From the NCBI GenBank assembly GCA_902595145.1, contig CACJOU010000008.1, positions 1 through 62,480 on the forward strand: a DNA stretch of 62,480 nt, written 5' to 3'. This DNA comes from an uncultured SAR116 cluster alpha proteobacterium (GTDB lineage Bacteria > Pseudomonadota > Alphaproteobacteria > Puniceispirillales > Marisalimonadaceae). Below the pieces are notes generated by a model. It saw only the letters and a program-made list of their open reading frames with translations. It had not been told where the DNA came from and made no database searches. This document shows positions 18,076 through 27,163 of the stretch, piece after piece. The stretch's first letter is position 1; each line of letters opens with the position of its first letter. The position numbers and the translations under genes are program-made.

Positions 18076-18148
18076 TTATAATTCCCCATTATAATCTAGT
18101 TAGGATATAATACTCAAAATCAATTTCAAATTTAGTTGGTCTTTTGAT

Positions 18149-18841
18149 ATGGATATTTATCACCATTTAACTTCAGATTTTATAGCAATTTTAATTACAT
18201 TAAAATTGGCTATTGTAACTTGTTTTTTCCTCGCTTTAATAGGTACACCTTTAGCGTATTTTTTAGCATTTAAGTCAAAAAAGACCAAACCATTTATTGA
18301 AACAATTGTAACGTTACCACTTGTGTTACCACCAACAGTTATTGGTTTTTATTTAATTATTTTTTTTAGTCCTGAAGCTGTATTAGGTAAAATTTTTATA
18401 ATACTGACGGGAGAACAATTAATTTTTTCGTTTTACGGTTTAGTTCTGGCTTCTATAATTTATTCTCTTCCTTTTTGGGTTCAGCCTCTTCAAGCTTCAT
18501 TTGAAAAAATAGGAAGAGATACTATTAGGACATCTTATAGTTTAGGGGCCGGTCCATTAGATACTTTTTTTAATGTGACAATACCCTTAAGTAAAAGAGG
18601 ATTTTTTACTTCTTTAATAATATCTTTTGCGCACACCTTAGGTGAATTTGGAATTGTTCTAATGGTTGGAGGCGGCATTCACGGTAAAACAAAAGTAATT
18701 GCTATTTCGATTTATGACCATGTAGAACAATTATCCTTTGGTAAAGCACATATTTTAGCAGGTGGAATGTTAATTTTATCATTTATTATATTATTTACTC
18801 TATTTTATTTTAACAAAAGAACAGTTGTAAGAGTTAAATAA
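18149..18841 (+). CDS. modB: Molybdate ABC transporter permease
   Basis: A 230-residue inner-membrane permease with five or so hydrophobic segments. The LPLVLPPTVIGFYL segment is typical of ModB, and the cytoplasmic EAA loop (TSYSLGAGPLDTFF...PLSKRG) docks to the ATPase. It imports molybdate for molybdenum cofactor synthesis, which fits the molybdopterin synthase and MsrP genes elsewhere in the window. The stop and the modC start share one base (TAATG). No modA binding-protein gene lies upstream. Confidence 0.9.
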   Translation: MDIYHHLTSDFIAILITLKLAIVTCFFLALIGTPLAYFLAFKSKKTKPFIETIVTLPLVLPPTVIGFYLIIFFSPEAVLGKIFIILTGEQLIFSFYGLVLASIIYSLPFWVQPLQASFEKIGRDTIRTSYSLGAGPLDTFFNVTIPLSKRGFFTSLIISFAHTLGEFGIVLMVGGGIHGKTKVIAISIYDHVEQLSFGKAHILAGGMLILSFIILFTLFYFNKRTVVRVK

Positions 18842-19962
18842 TGTCAAATTTGTCAGTTTTTTTAAATGGTAAAATTGGAAATTTATTTTTAAATTTTGAG
18901 CATAATTTTAAAAATGACGGGATAACTATTTTATATGGACCGAATGGATCAGGAAAGACCACAATTTTTTCTGCATTAGGTGGATTTATTAATAATTTAG
19001 AAACTAGAATTTTTTTTAATGGAAATGAACTTCACGACATAGATAAATATCCTCCTTATAAGAGGCCATTTGGAATTATGTTTCAAAATCCAATATTATT
19101 TGAACACCTAAGTGTAGAAGAAAACCTTGATTTTGTAATAAAAAGGAATCAATTAAATACTCAAAATAAAAATTTAATAAGTAAAGAATATTTAATTAAT
19201 CAACTTGAATTGAATTCTCTTTTAAAAAGGTCAGCTGAGAATTTGTCCGGAGGTGAAAAATTAAGAGTGGTTCTTGCTAGAACAATTTTAAAACATCCTC
19301 ATTATCTACTTCTTGACGAGCCAATGTCAGACTTAGATATAAAATATAAAGCTAAGTTATTAGTTTTTTTAAAAGATTTTAATAAAAAATTTAAAATACC
19401 GATTTTATATATTACCCACTCAATTGAAGAAATATCACAAATTGGAGATCAAATTGTATTAATTAAAGATGGTAAGAAAATCGATAGTGGAAGTGTATCA
19501 AATATTCTTAATAGAAGTTCATTTGTAGATTTGACAGGCAAATTTGAGTCAAGCTCCATTTTAGAGGGAATAGTTTCTAGGCATGATAAGAACTTACATA
19601 TTACAACTCTTGATTTAAATGGACAAAAGCTTATTGTTCCAGGTTTGCCAGGTAAATTACATGATATAGTAAGAGTTAGAATTAGGTCTAGAGATATACT
19701 TCTTTCATCTTCACGCTTAAAGACACAAATCACTGAAAACGAATTGCAAGGTTTAATATCTTCGATTGAAATTGAAAAAAACTCAGCATTCTCTGAATTA
19801 GTAATTGTGTTAAAAAATTTCAAAAATAATAAAAACAAACAAAAACTTAGAGCAAGGATAACGACATATAATCTTCAAAATAAGAAATTATTAATACATG
19901 ATAACGTATTTATTTATGTCAGCTCGGTATCTATAGATCGACAAGCATATCAATCCAAATAG
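18841..19962 (+). CDS. modC: Molybdate ABC transporter ATP-binding protein
   Basis: A 373-residue ATPase with Walker A GPNGSGKTT at 33-41, the LSGGE signature at 136-140 and Walker B LLLDEP at 157-162. The C-terminal third (from about residue 240) is a TOBE-type regulatory domain, as in ModC. It is coupled to modB by a one-base overlap. The gene converges with the thiolase gene, 5 bp between stops. The ModC call rests on the modB neighbour plus domain order. Confidence 0.9.
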   Translation: MSNLSVFLNGKIGNLFLNFEHNFKNDGITILYGPNGSGKTTIFSALGGFINNLETRIFFNGNELHDIDKYPPYKRPFGIMFQNPILFEHLSVEENLDFVIKRNQLNTQNKNLISKEYLINQLELNSLLKRSAENLSGGEKLRVVLARTILKHPHYLLLDEPMSDLDIKYKAKLLVFLKDFNKKFKIPILYITHSIEEISQIGDQIVLIKDGKKIDSGSVSNILNRSSFVDLTGKFESSSILEGIVSRHDKNLHITTLDLNGQKLIVPGLPGKLHDIVRVRIRSRDILLSSSRLKTQITENELQGLISSIEIEKNSAFSELVIVLKNFKNNKNKQKLRARITTYNLQNKKLLIHDNVFIYVSSVSIDRQAYQSK

Positions 19963-19967
19963 GTTAT

Positions 19968-21170
19968 TTAGACTCTTTCAATTATAACAGCACTGCCTTG
20001 ACCAACACCAACACACATTGTACATAATGCGTATTTTAAGTTTTTTTCTATTAATTCTTGAGTTGCTGTAAGAATTAATCTTGTTCCAGACATGCCAAGA
20101 GGATGACCGAGTGCTATTGCTCCACCATTAGGATTTACTCGATCATCGTCATCTTCAATACCAAGAGACCTTAAACTAGCCAAACCTTGTGCAGCAAACG
20201 CTTCATTTATTTCAATAATATCAATATCTTTGATTGTAATCCCAGCTATTTTCAGGGCTTTTAAAGAAGCTGGAACTGGTCCAATACCCATAAACGCTGG
20301 CTCAACACCCGAACTAGCTGCCGAAATTATTCTTGCTCTAGCTGTTAAATGATTTCGTTTAACTCCTTCTTCACTAGCAATTATCATCGCTGCCGCACCA
20401 TCGTTAACGCCACTAGCATTTCCTGCGGTAACAGTACCATTATTTCGAAATGGTGTTGGAAGTGAAGAAAGTTTTTCGATTGATGTACTTCTAGGATGTT
20501 CGTCCTTGTCAAATTTTAATACTTCACCTTTTCTTTGAGGGATTTCTACGGGAGTAATTTCTTTAGCCAATCTTCCATTTTTAATTGCGGCAAGAGCCTT
20601 TTTTTGACTGGAAAGAGCCATTTTGTCTTGGTCATCTCTGCTAATTTGATATTTTTCTGCAACGTTTTCTGCAGTTTCTGGCATCGAATCTATACCGTAA
20701 TTAGCTTTCATTTTAGGGTTTACAAATCTCCAACCTATAGTTGTATCATAAATTTCAGCATTCCTAGAAAATGCTGTACTAGCTTTAGGCATGACAAAAG
20801 GAGCTCGACTCATACTTTCTGTACCTCCTGCAATAGTCATATCTGCTTCATTAGATTTTATCATTCTTGATGCACTTGAAATAGCTTCCATACCTGATGC
20901 ACATAATCTGTTGAGTGTAATACCTGGAACGGAATGTGGAAGACCTGCTAAAAGAAGAGCCATTCTTGCGATGTTTCGATTGTCTTCACCAGCTTGATTA
21001 GCATTACCATAAAAAACTTCTTCTAAGTTTTCCCAGTCAGTTTTATTTAATTTTTTTTTCAGTGACATAAGAGGCAAAGCAGCAAGATCATCTGTTCTTA
21101 CCGAAGATAAACTTCCTCCAAATTTTCCAATTGGAGTTCTTGTTCCCTCACAAATAAAAGCTTCTGACAT
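19968..21170 (-). CDS. Acetyl-CoA acyltransferase, 3-oxoadipyl-CoA thiolase type
   Basis: A thiolase of 400 residues: active-site Cys in the LNRLCASGMEA segment, His in NEAFA and GGAIALGHPLG, and the second cysteine in CTMCVGVGQG. The middle region with GWRFVNPKMKANYGIDSMPETAENVA resembles PcaF/PaaJ, which cleave 3-oxoadipyl-CoA to succinyl-CoA and acetyl-CoA. The ATG at 21170 is chosen because AGGAG lies 7 bp upstream; a TTG at 21188 would cover that site. No other beta-ketoadipate gene is adjacent, so a general acetyl-CoA C-acetyltransferase role remains possible. Confidence 0.86.
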   Translation of the reverse strand: MSEAFICEGTRTPIGKFGGSLSSVRTDDLAALPLMSLKKKLNKTDWENLEEVFYGNANQAGEDNRNIARMALLLAGLPHSVPGITLNRLCASGMEAISSASRMIKSNEADMTIAGGTESMSRAPFVMPKASTAFSRNAEIYDTTIGWRFVNPKMKANYGIDSMPETAENVAEKYQISRDDQDKMALSSQKKALAAIKNGRLAKEITPVEIPQRKGEVLKFDKDEHPRSTSIEKLSSLPTPFRNNGTVTAGNASGVNDGAAAMIIASEEGVKRNHLTARARIISAASSGVEPAFMGIGPVPASLKALKIAGITIKDIDIIEINEAFAAQGLASLRSLGIEDDDDRVNPNGGAIALGHPLGMSGTRLILTATQELIEKNLKYALCTMCVGVGQGSAVIIERV

Positions 21171-21193
21171 AAAATTTCTCCTAGGCAAATAAA

Positions 21194-21856
21194 TTATTCA
21201 AAATATGTATAAATCGGAACGTCATTTGGTTCCCATTTTTTGAATTTTTTCATTATAGATGAAAAGTCTTTAGTATCAATGATTTGATTAATCCACTTAT
21301 TCAAAAAAATAAAATTTAATTTGTCAAACCAATCTTGATCAACATTTCTAAATTGTCTAACAAATGGAAATATAGCGTAATCTAATAAAGAAAGATGTTT
21401 ACAATTAAGTGATTTGTTGTTTTCTAGGTAAGAATTTAATTTTTTAAGAAAGCATAAATTTTTGTCTCTATGAAAAAATTGATCAACTCCAGAAAATCTA
21501 CTTGGATATTTATACTTATCTAAATTAGGTTTAAATTTATTTTCAAGATCATCTAAAAGTTTAATAATTTCTTGATTTTCTAGGTTTCCTTTAGCAAGCC
21601 ATTTATGTGGATCATTTTTATTTAAGGCCCAGTAAATTATATCCAAACTTTCTTCTAAAACTTCACCTGAGTTTGTAATTAAAACTGGAACGGTCCCTTT
21701 TGGAGATGATTTTAAAAACTCAAATGGCTTTTCTTGTAACTTAATCTCTCTTATTTCTACAATTATCTTAGATGACCTGATGGCAAATCTTGCTCTCATT
21801 GCGTAAGGACATCTTCTAAAAGTGTATAATATAGGATATTTAAAGTTTATTTCCAT
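21194..21856 (-). CDS. Glutathione S-transferase family protein
   Basis: A 220-residue protein with an N-terminal thioredoxin-like GST domain, including CPYAMRAR with Cys16 and the GTVPVL cis-proline and EESLDI motifs that hold glutathione, followed by an all-helical C-terminal domain. It is cytoplasmic. The gene is 23 bp upstream of the thiolase start on the same strand and may be co-transcribed with it. The substrate is unknown. Confidence 0.83.
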   Translation of the reverse strand: MEINFKYPILYTFRRCPYAMRARFAIRSSKIIVEIREIKLQEKPFEFLKSSPKGTVPVLITNSGEVLEESLDIIYWALNKNDPHKWLAKGNLENQEIIKLLDDLENKFKPNLDKYKYPSRFSGVDQFFHRDKNLCFLKKLNSYLENNKSLNCKHLSLLDYAIFPFVRQFRNVDQDWFDKLNFIFLNKWINQIIDTKDFSSIMKKFKKWEPNDVPIYTYFE

Positions 21857-21932
21857 TATGTAGTAACTTTAAATTACTTTTATATATTATTAAATCCCTA
21901 TATTGTTTGAAATTAAATTTATTTTAAAGAAC

Positions 21933-22142
21933 TTATTTTTTGGGGTTTGAATCCGTAGAGTTATAGATATCATCATTATCAATATGACCTTGTTTAGTAA
22001 GTTGATAAACGGTGTTCCAAAGTGATGGAGGATAGTTTTGTCTAATATTTTTTATCATATGTAGAATATGTTTTTCTTCAAAAACATTTTCATTTTTTGA
22101 CTTTCTAACTTTATCAAGTGGAAAGGGAACAATCTGCGCCAT
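21933..22142 (-). CDS. Small conserved-looking protein of unknown function
   Basis: A 69-residue hydrophilic protein opening with MAQIVPFPLDKVRK and ending in a charged tail; I do not recognise the family. The gene is well supported because AAGGAG sits 8 bp before its ATG. That ribosome binding site is part of a short inverted repeat (22150-22171) that could hide it. The gene is divergent from pyruvate kinase and upstream of the GST gene. Confidence 0.6.
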   Translation of the reverse strand: MAQIVPFPLDKVRKSKNENVFEEKHILHMIKNIRQNYPPSLWNTVYQLTKQGHIDNDDIYNSTDSNPKK

Positions 22143-22149
22143 CTATATT

Positions 22150-22171
22150 TCTCCTTTAGTATGTTAGGAGA
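22150..22171 (-). promoter_or_regulatory. Inverted repeat over the ribosome binding site of the 69-residue protein gene
   Basis: In the minus-strand RNA, UCUCCU (from 22171-22166) can pair with AGGAGA (22155-22150), which contains the Shine-Dalgarno sequence, across a 10-base loop. The start codon is at 22142. Such a fold would lower translation unless opened. Six base pairs is a modest stem, so function is unproven. Confidence 0.4.
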
Positions 22172-22264
22172 TTGCAAATAGCTTGCCGATTTTAATTTTT
22201 AAATAAATAAATTTAATATTTTTTTTAAAATTAATGTATAAAGGTTAAAAGCAAAGGACAGATA

Positions 22265-23680
22265 ATGGCAGACTCAAAGTTTCCTCGATCGACTAAAATA
22301 GTTGCAACAATTGGTACAGCAACAGATGACCCAAACATTATCAAAAAATTAATAAAAACAGGTGTAAATGTTTTTCGTTTAAATTTTAGTCATGGCAATC
22401 ACGGAGAGCACTTAAAAAGAATTACATACATTAGGTCAGCAGAAAAAGAAATGAATTCTAATGTTGCAATTCTTGCTGATCTCCAAGGACCAAAATTTAG
22501 AATTGGAGCAGTAAAAAATGAATCAAAAGTGATCAAGGGTAGTAACTACATTTTTGATAAGAATCCAGAAATTGGAGATTTTAAAAGGGTAAATTTACCA
22601 CATGATGAAATTTTTAAAAGTTTGTCAATTGGCTCGAACATACTTATGGATGATGGTAAGCTACAATTTAAAGTCAAAGATATATCAAAAGATGAAATAA
22701 AAACTGAAGTTGTAGTTGGAGGATCTATTAAAAGTAATAAAGGTATAAATCTTCCAGATGTTGTGCTAAATACAAGCTCTTTAACTTCCAAAGATATTGA
22801 GGATCTCAAATTTATATTAAATCAAGAAATTGATTGGGTAGCTCTTTCTTTTGTTCAGAAATTAAAAGATGTAGAAGAAGTAAAAAAATATATTGGTAAT
22901 AAAGCAGGTGTGATTGCAAAAATAGAAAAGCCATCTGCTTTAAAAGAATTAAATGAAATAATTGAAGCCTGCGATGGTATAATGGTCGCAAGAGGTGATT
23001 TAGGAGTTGAATTAGCACCTGAAGAAGTTCCAGGCATTCAGAAGGAAATTATTCTTAAATGTAGACAAGCGGGTAAACCAGTCATTGTTGCGACACAAAT
23101 GCTAGAATCTATGATTGAAACACCATCGCCAACCCGAGCGGAAGCCTCTGATGTTGCTACTGCCGTTTTTGATGGTGCTGATGCAGTCATGCTATCTGCA
23201 GAAACAGCTATTGGTTATTATCCTCTTGAGACAGTAAGCATTATGGATAGAATAATAACATCAGCTGAAAACCATATTAAAATAAATCCAGGCGACGGAC
23301 CACAAAATTTAAGAAGAGAAAACTTTATTTATAATGCAGTATCACGTTCTGCTGTTAGTTTAGCTGAGTCTGTAAATGCAAAAGCTGTAGTTGCTTTTAC
23401 AGCATCTGGAAATACTGCTTATAGAATGTCCAGAGAACGTTCAAATTTATTGTTAGTAGTAATGACACCTGACATTAATGTTAAAAGAAAGCTTTCACTA
23501 TTATGGGGAGCTTGTCCTTTTTTTAGTAAAGTTCAAGGTTATGAAGCAGCAATACAAGAGGCAAGAGAAATTATAAAAATTAAAAATTTTGCAAAAAAAG
23601 GTGATACCATAGTGGTGGTAGCGGGCATGCCTTTTGGAATATCTGGTTCAACAAATTCAATTAGAGTTGTTGAAATTTAA
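22265..23680 (+). CDS. pyk: Pyruvate kinase
   Basis: A full-length 471-residue pyruvate kinase converting phosphoenolpyruvate and ADP to pyruvate and ATP in glycolysis. Seen are the start region RSTKIVATIGTA, NFSHG, the active-site segment GVIAKIEKPSAL, MVARGDLGVE and the MLSAETAIG motif. AAAGGA lies just before the ATG. It is divergent from the 69-residue gene and converges with the cyclophilin gene with a 2 bp gap. There is no C-terminal PEP-utiliser extension. Confidence 0.96.
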   Translation: MADSKFPRSTKIVATIGTATDDPNIIKKLIKTGVNVFRLNFSHGNHGEHLKRITYIRSAEKEMNSNVAILADLQGPKFRIGAVKNESKVIKGSNYIFDKNPEIGDFKRVNLPHDEIFKSLSIGSNILMDDGKLQFKVKDISKDEIKTEVVVGGSIKSNKGINLPDVVLNTSSLTSKDIEDLKFILNQEIDWVALSFVQKLKDVEEVKKYIGNKAGVIAKIEKPSALKELNEIIEACDGIMVARGDLGVELAPEEVPGIQKEIILKCRQAGKPVIVATQMLESMIETPSPTRAEASDVATAVFDGADAVMLSAETAIGYYPLETVSIMDRIITSAENHIKINPGDGPQNLRRENFIYNAVSRSAVSLAESVNAKAVVAFTASGNTAYRMSRERSNLLLVVMTPDINVKRKLSLLWGACPFFSKVQGYEAAIQEAREIIKIKNFAKKGDTIVVVAGMPFGISGSTNSIRVVEI

Positions 23681-23682
23681 TT

Positions 23683-24213
23683 TTATTTTTTACCAATTTT
23701 GACTGATATCATTTTATCTGGATTGCTTGGAGGCTCGCCTACTGCTAGGTTTTCAACAACTTTCATGCCCGAGACTACTTGGCCCCATACTGTATACTGA
23801 CCTGTTAGATGACTACAACCATCAAAACATATGAAAAATTGACTGTCTCCGCTGTCTGGGCTCATAGATCTTGCCATTCCAACAGTTCCATACTTGTATT
23901 CATAATCTGAGAATTCAGCTTTTAAATTCTTTCCTGATCCACCAGTACCATTACCATCAGGGTCACCTGTTTGAGCCATAAAGCCCTCTATAACTCTATG
24001 GAAAATAATCCCATCATAAAATCTCTGCTTAACTAATTCTTTAATTCTTTTAACATGATTAGGTGCAATTTGTGGTAAAGTTTCAATTAAAACTTTACCT
24101 TTAGATGTTTCAATCGTTATGAATTTACTTGAACTTGCAGTTGCTTTTTTTACTGGTTTAACCATGGTTACACACATAATCCCTAATATAATAATTAATA
24201 ATTTTTTAAACAT
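23683..24213 (-). CDS. Peptidyl-prolyl cis-trans isomerase, cyclophilin type, exported
   Basis: A 176-residue cyclophilin with an N-terminal hydrophobic leader (about residues 1-27), so probably periplasmic. The isomerase core has FHRVIEGFMAQTGDPDGNGTGG with the catalytic arginine, then SQFFICF and a VWGQVVSGM strand. It assists folding of exported proteins. It lies downstream of the universal stress gene on the same strand, 60 bp apart. Confidence 0.92.
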   Translation of the reverse strand: MFKKLLIIILGIMCVTMVKPVKKATASSSKFITIETSKGKVLIETLPQIAPNHVKRIKELVKQRFYDGIIFHRVIEGFMAQTGDPDGNGTGGSGKNLKAEFSDYEYKYGTVGMARSMSPDSGDSQFFICFDGCSHLTGQYTVWGQVVSGMKVVENLAVGEPPSNPDKMISVKIGKK

Positions 24214-24273
24214 AAATCACTCTTCAAATTTTATATACGTATAAAGTTAGTTTATTTAAAATCAACAATTATT

Positions 24274-24780
24274 TTAAACAAGTGCATCAATTTGTTCATC
24301 TGTCAGATTTCCAGGCACTATAGTAATGGGCACTCTACATTCGGTGCTACCCTTATTAATTACATAATTGATCAAAGGGCCAGGATTTCCATGTTCTGTT
24401 GAAACTCCTAAAACTAAGACTCTTATAGCTTTTTCTTTATCAATTAAATTGAAAAGTTCTTCATGAAGAATTCCTTTTCGAACAAATGTTCTAGGTTTGG
24501 GGGCCCCTAGCTTTTCACAATATTCACTTAATTCTAGAAGTAAATCTTTACTAGCTTGTTCAGCTTCTGCTTCCATGATTTCAGTAACTCCTCCCCAAAG
24601 CTGACCTTCAATAGGTTCAATGCATCTAAATAATGCAACTTCTCCGCCAGCGGTCGCTGCTCTTCTTGCAGCATAGTATAAGGCTTGATGTAATTCCTTA
24701 CTATCATCTGCTACTACTAAAAATAATCTATTTTTAGGTTTTGAAATGTGTGACTTCCTACTTACTTTTTTATTAGTCAT
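24274..24780 (-). CDS. Universal stress protein family
   Basis: A 168-residue UspA-type protein: FLVVADDSKELHQAL at the start, a LVLGVS strand and a C-terminal RVPITIVPG strand that form the nucleotide-binding fold. It is followed by an IDALV tail. It is 10 bp downstream of the TIGR02186 gene, itself just after a TauE/SafE permease gene, forming a three-gene cluster known in alphaproteobacteria. Confidence 0.85.
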   Translation of the reverse strand: MTNKKVSRKSHISKPKNRLFLVVADDSKELHQALYYAARRAATAGGEVALFRCIEPIEGQLWGGVTEIMEAEAEQASKDLLLELSEYCEKLGAPKPRTFVRKGILHEELFNLIDKEKAIRVLVLGVSTEHGNPGPLINYVINKGSTECRVPITIVPGNLTDEQIDALV

Positions 24781-24790
24781 TAATTCCTCA

Positions 24791-25540
24791 TCAAACTTTT
24801 CTAAAAATTAAATTTGATCCCCAACCAACTAAAACTGCCAAAAAAACGGCAAAAATGCCATATAATGTAGAGTAATTTTGAGCTATATTGTAAATTTCTG
24901 CACTAATACCTGATTTTGAAACATTGATTGAATTAATTTGTTGTGACACGAGTTTACTATTACGATAATGTAAAATCTTAACTTCAAACTGACCGGTAAT
25001 TACATTTGATGGTAATTTTAAAAATGATCTAAAAAGTGCATCTTTATTCAAGCTCACAGAGTTTTCATTTATACTCCATAAATTTGATTTCAACATGTTT
25101 CTTGTAAGAGCCTGTCTCCATTGTTTCTTGTTATCGACTTTAATACCTGGTTGAATTCTAATTTTCAAATTATTTAATCCAATTTCCGAAATCTTTTGAG
25201 TTTTTTTATTAAGAATATCTTCAATTTTTCTATTAGATGAAATACTCAAATATTTAGGAGCGTTTATATAATTTACTTTTCTTGTATTAACCCAAACACC
25301 AAGTATTTTTTCTTTCTTTTGAACAGTAACTAATCCTTTGGGTCCTGTAACAATAACAATTATATCATCTCCCTTTTGCCCATCATAGGCACCAAATAAA
25401 AGTATCTTAGCACCTTGAAAATCTGTTGAAATTTTTACATTTTCTTGTGATAAATCCGCAATTATTTGATTTTGTGCATAAGTGTTTGATGTTATAAATA
25501 ATACTAAAAAAAATATATTAATATGAAAAAAAGAATTCAT
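24791..25540 (-). CDS. TIGR02186 family protein (exported, membrane-anchored)
   Basis: A 249-residue protein of a conserved alphaproteobacterial family of unknown function. It has a signal peptide (about 1-22, ending before QNQ), a periplasmic domain with LLFGAYDG and ILGVWVNTRKVNY motifs, and one C-terminal membrane helix (about 225-245). It lies between a sulfite-exporter-type permease (6 bp) and a universal stress protein (10 bp). A role linked to that permease is likely from the tight linkage but not proven. Confidence 0.8.
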   Translation of the reverse strand: MNSFFHINIFFLVLFITSNTYAQNQIIADLSQENVKISTDFQGAKILLFGAYDGQKGDDIIVIVTGPKGLVTVQKKEKILGVWVNTRKVNYINAPKYLSISSNRKIEDILNKKTQKISEIGLNNLKIRIQPGIKVDNKKQWRQALTRNMLKSNLWSINENSVSLNKDALFRSFLKLPSNVITGQFEVKILHYRNSKLVSQQINSINVSKSGISAEIYNIAQNYSTLYGIFAVFLAVLVGWGSNLIFRKV

Positions 25541-25546
25541 TTTAAA

Positions 25547-26461
25547 TTACCTGCTAATGATCACTGAAAAAAGATCAGAAGGAACAGCAATCAAATCAAT
25601 TAAAAGTTTGAAGCTTACTAGAATAATAATGGAAGATAAAATTAACCTTAAATATTCACCTTTTAAGATATTTGTATACCTTGAACCAATTTGAACCCCT
25701 ATCACAGAACCCAATAATAATATTGTGGCCAGTACTATATCAACAGTTTGGTTTTGAGATGCTTGTAGAATAGTTGTGTTTGCAGCAACAAAAATGATTT
25801 GAAATAAAGATGTTCCAACAACTAAAGACGTAGGCATGCCTAAAAGATATATCATTGCGGGCACTATAATAAAGCCACCACCAATCCCCATCAGAGCAGC
25901 AAGGATACCTACAATAACCCCAATTAAAATAGGTAATAATATTGAAATATATAATTTTGATTTCCTAAATCTAATTTTAAAAGGTAATCCATGTAACCAA
26001 TTATGTTGATGAAGTTTTCCTCTTGAGATTTTACCTTTTCTTGTTCTTAAAATTAGTCTAAGTGATTCTGCAAACATTAGACTTCCAATTAGTGTTAAAA
26101 AAATTACGTAGGATGATTTAATAACAAAGTCTAACTGTCCAATTTTCCCTAAAAAATTAAATAAAAGCACTCCTATCGAAGATCCTACAACACCACCTAG
26201 CAGTAATACGGTTCCCATTTTAAAATCAACATTACTTCTTTTCCAATGAGACAAAACACCTGAAACTGAAGGCGCAACTAATTGATTGGCTACTGAAGCA
26301 ACTGCTACTGGTGGTGGTATGCCCAAAAACATCATGATTGGGGTAAGAAGAAACCCTCCACCAACACCAACTAATCCCATTATAAGACCAAGAAATGCGC
26401 CAACACCCAAAATTACTAATGCGTGAATTGGCTGCTCTGCTATAGGTAAATAAATATACAT
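25547..26461 (-). CDS. TauE/SafE family anion permease
   Basis: A membrane protein of 304 residues (317 if the ATG at 26500 is used) with two repeated halves, each with a GxGGGF motif (GLVGVGGGFLLTP near the start and ALMGIGGGFIIVP after residue 190), typical of the TSUP family. These move sulfite, organosulfonates or related anions. The start at 26461 (MYIYLPIAE) fits relatives better, though neither start has a clear ribosome binding site. It heads the cluster with the TIGR02186 and universal stress genes. Confidence 0.85.
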   Translation of the reverse strand: MYIYLPIAEQPIHALVILGVGAFLGLIMGLVGVGGGFLLTPIMMFLGIPPPVAVASVANQLVAPSVSGVLSHWKRSNVDFKMGTVLLLGGVVGSSIGVLLFNFLGKIGQLDFVIKSSYVIFLTLIGSLMFAESLRLILRTRKGKISRGKLHQHNWLHGLPFKIRFRKSKLYISILLPILIGVIVGILAALMGIGGGFIIVPAMIYLLGMPTSLVVGTSLFQIIFVAANTTILQASQNQTVDIVLATILLLGSVIGVQIGSRYTNILKGEYLRLILSSIIILVSFKLLIDLIAVPSDLFSVIISR

Positions 26462-26539
26462 TAAAGTTTCATCATTGTTTAATAAATTATAATAATACAT
26501 TATTAATATTTAAAAAATAATTATTTAAACTTTAAGTCT

Positions 26540-27163
26540 ATGATAAAAACCGTATCCAAAACTGATCTTGAAACTTGTATCCATAGAGTAAGAAATGCCG
26601 GTGATAAAGAACGGCCAGACTATAAATATAATAAAGCGAGTGTTTTAGTATTATTTATTAATGACGAAATGAAAAAAAGTAGTTCGATTTTAATGATTAA
26701 GAGAAAAGATAATTTAAGAAAACATGCAGGTCAAATTGCTTTCCCGGGTGGTAGAAAAGAAAATGAAGATTTAAATTTAGAAGAGACAGCGATAAGAGAA
26801 ACTAAAGAAGAAATAAACATTTATAAAGAGCATTACAGTATAGTAGGAAATTTTCCAAAATTTTTTACTGGTACAGGTTATGTAGTTACACCGTTTATTG
26901 GTATTATAAAATCTAAAACAAATTGGCAAAAATTATTAAAACCAAATTTGAGTGAGGTAGAGCAGATTTTTTTTCCTCCAACTGATTGTCTGTTATTGCC
27001 GGAGTTTCATTTAAGAGAAAAACCACCTATCAACTCAAGTATGTCTATGACATGGACAATAAATTTTGATGGTAAGAATATTTGGGGGTTAACAGCAAGA
27101 GTTTTAGTAACTATATCTGCAGGATTAGGTTTGAGGGAGTTTCCACCATGCGACGATATATAA
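26540..27163 (+). CDS. Nudix hydrolase, CoA pyrophosphatase type
   Basis: A 207-residue Nudix protein. The segment LRKHAGQIAFPGGR is the UPF0035 signature of coenzyme A diphosphatases, directly followed by the Nudix box with the metal-binding glutamates in AIRETKEEI. It cleaves CoA or related dinucleoside diphosphates. The 3' end overlaps the start of the next small membrane protein gene by 16 bp. The order Nudix, DUF6111, cca is conserved in alphaproteobacteria. Confidence 0.9.
   Translation: MIKTVSKTDLETCIHRVRNAGDKERPDYKYNKASVLVLFINDEMKKSSSILMIKRKDNLRKHAGQIAFPGGRKENEDLNLEETAIRETKEEINIYKEHYSIVGNFPKFFTGTGYVVTPFIGIIKSKTNWQKLLKPNLSEVEQIFFPPTDCLLLPEFHLREKPPINSSMSMTWTINFDGKNIWGLTARVLVTISAGLGLREFPPCDDI

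Noticed and set aside
19449-19838. Open frame antisense to the modC TOBE region
   Set aside because: Shadow of modC with no family features.
21171-21188. TTG at 21188 as start of the thiolase
   Set aside because: It covers the AGGAG that serves the ATG at 21170, and relatives start at the MSEAFI-type sequence.
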